Positions 40,762-42,603 of a DNA stretch of 42,603 nt are shown here, piece by piece. The stretch comes from Ruminococcus sp. (GTDB lineage Bacteria; Bacillota; Clostridia; Oscillospirales; Ruminococcaceae): contig JAFUTU010000046.1 of assembly GCA_017484095.1 (NCBI GenBank), forward strand, positions 1 to 42,603, in the 5' to 3' direction. The notes under the pieces are model-generated. The model ran no database searches. It was given only the letters and a program-made list of their open reading frames with translations, and had not been told where the DNA came from. The first letter of the stretch is position 1. Each line of letters opens with the position of its first letter. The translations under genes were made by a program, and so were the position numbers.

Positions 40762-40785
40762 TTTACAATTTGGCGAATGTGTAAA
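40762..40785. promoter_or_regulatory. Operator copy 1: TTTACA-N12-TGTAAA
   Basis: TTTACA (40762-40767) and TGTAAA (40780-40785) form an inverted repeat with a 12-base centre. It abuts the -35 of the promoter for the calcium-repeat operon. Confidence 0.7.
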
Positions 40786-40803
40786 GATAAAGAGATCATT
40801 TGC

Positions 40804-40827
40804 TTTACAATTTTGATGATATGTAAA
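40804..40827. promoter_or_regulatory. Operator copy 2: TTTACA-N12-TGTAAA
   Basis: TTTACA (40804-40809) and TGTAAA (40822-40827), same 12-base centre, placed exactly 42 bp (about four helical turns) from copy 1. Probably bound by the adjacent TetR regulator. Confidence 0.7.
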
Positions 40828-40836
40828 GATAGTCCC

Positions 40837-40867
40837 AAAAAAAGACTCAGATATCAGTCCGAGTCTT
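40837..40867 (-). terminator. Terminator of the TetR operon
   Basis: AAGACTC (40842-40848) pairs with GAGTCTT (40861-40867); U run on the minus strand (40843-40837). The stem overlaps the stop codon of the tetR gene. Confidence 0.75.
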
Positions 40868-41396
40868 GAAAATTTATTCTTGATATTACAAGCCTATACA
40901 TCTCTCTGCTGAATGTTTCAGTATCTGTAGGCTTTGATGACATACATTTTTCCGCAAAGAACGCCGTCATTCCGCAGGAGAAAAAATCTACCATAAAATC
41001 CTTTTCCTCTTTACTGATAACATAATCCGAAAATTTTGATTCAATGATAAGATTACAGAAATGTCTCGCCGAGCGCAATAGTATCATTTCTGTTTCTGCA
41101 CGAAGCTTTGAATTAAGCAGCCTTCTCATTTCCGGATAGTGTTCTGTTATTTCATCAGCGAATGATTTTATTGAGCTTTGCTTGTCCTCTATTTCGGCGC
41201 AGTTTTTGGCTATTCGCTTGACATTCTTCTCAAAAGTCCATTCAATAACGTCAAGGATATCCTTGAAATGATAATAAAATGCCTGACGTGATATACCGCT
41301 TTGCTCCACAAGCTCCTTTACAGTGATCTTATCTATGCTCTTTTTGTGCATAAGCTCGACCATAGTATCAGAAACATTTTGCTTTACCTCGTTCAT
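40854..41396 (-). CDS. TetR-family transcriptional regulator
   Basis: 180 residues. The helix-turn-helix KITVKELVEQSGISRQAFYYHFKDILDVIEW lies at about 23-53, in the FYYHF form typical of the TetR family. The C-terminal domain resembles the TetR_C group of Firmicutes dihydroxyacetone-kinase-type regulators, helical with a mid-chain HFCNLIIES. It is preceded by a GGGGAG ribosome binding site and lies 18 bases after the 184-residue gene. The paired TTTACA operators just past its terminator are its likely sites. Confidence 0.88.
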   Translation of the reverse strand: MNEVKQNVSDTMVELMHKKSIDKITVKELVEQSGISRQAFYYHFKDILDVIEWTFEKNVKRIAKNCAEIEDKQSSIKSFADEITEHYPEMRRLLNSKLRAETEMILLRSARHFCNLIIESKFSDYVISKEEKDFMVDFFSCGMTAFFAEKCMSSKPTDTETFSREMYRLVISRINFQDSD

Positions 41397-41414
41397 CTGT
41401 CATTCTCCCCGATG

Positions 41415-41969
41415 TCAGTTTTCCGAAAATTCAATAGTCTGATTTTTGAACTGCATTATGCTCTCATATTCTCGCTTTAGATCAGGGCGTTCAAGCAAAA
41501 ACGAGCCTGCCGCCTCCCATAAAGAAAACGAACCAAGCACAGAGAACAACTCGGTCATAAGCTGTTTGTCCGATGCTACCGAAAGATAGAAATATATCAG
41601 AAGCATAGCAATGCCGAACACCGCCATTACTATCAGCTTTTTGGTGTTTGCCGCCTTGTCCCATGTTTTGTCTATCGCTTCGACGGCATAATGACGCTCT
41701 ATCGTCCTGCGTATCTGCTGCTGCTCTTCTTCGGAAAAGCTGCGCCCGTGAAAGCGTATTTTCAGCGGTATGCTTGCCGGGATAAGGTTCGCCTGACGTT
41801 CAATATAGTCGTATATCTCGCTGTTCAGCTTGTTACCAAAACCGACCGACAGCGGGTCGTATATCTCGTAATCATCAGGCAGATTTACGTCTATCGTGAC
41901 CCTGCCGTCGCTGTCCTTTTTACTGTTCAGATATTCGCCTGCCTGCTTTATTCTGCTTATTCTTGACAT
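41415..41969 (-). CDS. Membrane protein with a cytoplasmic N-terminal domain, unknown family
   Basis: 184 residues. Residues 1-105 are soluble (basic start, VTIDVNLPDDYEIYDPLS, a charged helix near 80-100). A membrane helix at about 110-128 and a second hydrophobic stretch near 140-158 follow, with a charged C-terminal tail. I do not recognise the family. It lies upstream of tetR in one operon, so it may be a sensor or partner for that regulator. Its start overlaps the end of an open, probably degenerate, frame from the upstream region. Confidence 0.65.
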   Translation of the reverse strand: MSRISRIKQAGEYLNSKKDSDGRVTIDVNLPDDYEIYDPLSVGFGNKLNSEIYDYIERQANLIPASIPLKIRFHGRSFSEEEQQQIRRTIERHYAVEAIDKTWDKAANTKKLIVMAVFGIAMLLIYFYLSVASDKQLMTELFSVLGSFSLWEAAGSFLLERPDLKREYESIMQFKNQTIEFSEN

Positions 41970-42250
41970 ATGTTATATTTTCCCTTCATTTTCTGATTGA
42001 TCATCCTGTATCTTCGCGTGAACGCCAAGGAGATCACTTCAAGACCGAGTATACGCACAGGGGTAGTAAAATGCTCAAAGGGGTTTAGCGTAAGCATTGC
42101 CGCCGGTACGACCGAGAACAAAATCCTACTGCATAATTTCTCTATATTGCAAAGTTATCAACTGCGCCGTGTCCTCTTGTTGATACGCTTGATCTCAGAA
42201 AGCTCTAAAAACGGTTCGGCAAGTATATGCTTTGCGGTTCTTCTTGCCAT
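41957..42250 (-). pseudogene. Remnant gene in two frames
   Basis: Minus strand: a 30-residue frame starts at ATG 42250 behind a promoter and resembles the very start of a TetR-type protein (RRTAKHILAEPFLELSEI), ending with TGA at 42158. A second frame is open from 42154 to a TAA at 41957 and contains a hydrophobic, clearly protein-like segment (PAAMLTLNPFEHF... and VRILGLEVISLAF), overlapping the start of the next gene by 13 bases. One or two former genes damaged by frameshift and stop codons are likely. The plus-strand ORF over this span is a shadow. Confidence 0.4.
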
Positions 42251-42283
42251 CACTATTACCCATAGTGTCTAAGATACTTTTAT

Positions 42284-42312
42284 ATTTTAACACAAACCGT
42301 ACAAACAGTCAA
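42284..42312 (-). promoter_or_regulatory. Promoter of the remnant/membrane protein/tetR operon
   Basis: Minus strand TTGACT (42312-42307), 17 bases, TAAAAT (42289-42284). Confidence 0.7.
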
Positions 42313-42362
42313 TAACTCCATAGCGGAAAAAGATAATCAACTTGACAAATGAAATAATAATC

Positions 42363-42404
42363 AAAAGGGCTATGCCTTCCTTGATCGGAGGGCATAGCCC
42401 TTTT
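42363..42404. terminator. Strong bidirectional terminator
   Basis: AAAAGGGCTATGCCTTCC pairs with the matching arm (42387-42404) with one G-T pair, and A and T runs flank it. Confidence 0.85.
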
Positions 42405-42463
42405 TGCTTCCACCTATTACTTTCTTTATCAATCTTATCCCATTAGATTTGCAGCCTGCGTGA

Positions 42464-42507
42464 ACCGATGTTCACAAAATAAATCTAAATATTTTGTGAA
42501 CATCGGT
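42464..42507. repeat. 18-bp perfect inverted repeat
   Basis: 42464-42481 and 42490-42507 are exact inverted copies separated by eight bases. No T run follows, so a simple terminator is unlikely. It could be an insertion-sequence end hairpin, a protein-binding palindrome or an RNA stem. Confidence 0.75.
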
Positions 42508-42603
42508 GATTTAGCCTTAACTTTTCAAGGCAAACCCTATGTATATATGAGAGCAACTGATTTCAGCAAAGAAAAATTTTTTCTTGGTGCCTATTGTCAA
42601 GTC
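42496..42603 (+). CDS. Possible partial ORF running off the window
   Basis: A plus-strand frame is open from the hairpin to the last base, including GTG 42496 and ATG 42547, and encodes a protein-like stretch (DLALTFQGKPYVYM, then SKEKFFLGAYCQV). No ribosome binding site is obvious. It may be a transposase or phage-type gene start, but the window ends too soon to tell. Confidence 0.2.
   Translation, partial: MNIGDLALTFQGKPYVYMRATDFSKEKFFLGAYCQV

Noticed and set aside
41997..42272. 91-residue plus-strand ORF
   Set aside because: Its span has better coding character on the minus strand (remnant gene), and no ribosome binding site is present.
1..42603. CRISPR array or cas genes
   Set aside because: No regularly spaced repeats and no Cas-like proteins are seen.

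Overview
The window looks like a chromosomal segment of a Gram-positive anaerobic gut or rumen Clostridium-class bacterium, most likely Ruminococcus or a close Oscillospiraceae relative. This is inferred from the low-to-moderate GC content, strong AGGAGG ribosome binding sites, several near-consensus TTGACA-17-TATAAT promoters, an exported GH5 glucanase, a His-rich CobW GTPase, and oxygen-sensitive metalloenzyme maturation genes. No species-level marker is present.

Layout. 1-1,400: four small genes of unknown function, resembling accessory or mobile-element cargo, ending in strong terminators. 1,543-1,635: tRNA-Ser(GGA), minus strand. 1.8-6.9 kb: housekeeping genes (glyA, two flavodoxin-like proteins, rarA, an S1-domain protein). 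7.4-11.9 kb: a secreted Fn3/SleB-like protein, a pair of CobW-type GTPases (one His-rich, one fused to a YcgQ-like domain), and a GH5 lipoprotein. 12.1-14.8 kb: an AbrB-type regulator, a membrane-anchored amidohydrolase, and a small membrane protein.

The centrepiece is a co-directional, mostly overlapping gene set from 14,979 to 28,598. In order it is: TM1266-family regulator; an attenuator-like leader; HydF; HydE; two successive NifH-like / NifD-like / NifK-like modules; HypF; HypC; HypD; HypE. It joins half of the [FeFe]-hydrogenase H-cluster pathway (HydE and HydF, no HydG), the complete Fe(CN)2CO half of the [NiFe]-hydrogenase pathway (HypCDEF, no nickel genes HypA/HypB), and a duplicated nitrogenase-like reductase. 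No hydrogenase structural subunit is present. I know of no characterised system with this composition. The simplest reading is a dedicated pathway that builds or uses a cyanide/carbonyl-iron cofactor with two ATP-driven nitrogenase-like electron donors.

28.6-36.8 kb: an ECF transporter S component, an asparagine synthetase lacking its N-terminal glutaminase nucleophile, a PatB/MalY C-S lyase, and a TetR-MATE divergon with a palindromic operator followed by an esterase and a ferredoxin-nitroreductase fusion. 37-42.6 kb, mostly minus strand: citrate synthase, a zinc-ribbon membrane protein preceded by a terminated leader or small RNA, a three-gene operon of uncharacterised proteins (including a cytoplasmic 13-residue calcium-loop repeat protein) behind two identical-format operators, a TetR regulator, and a decayed gene near the window end.
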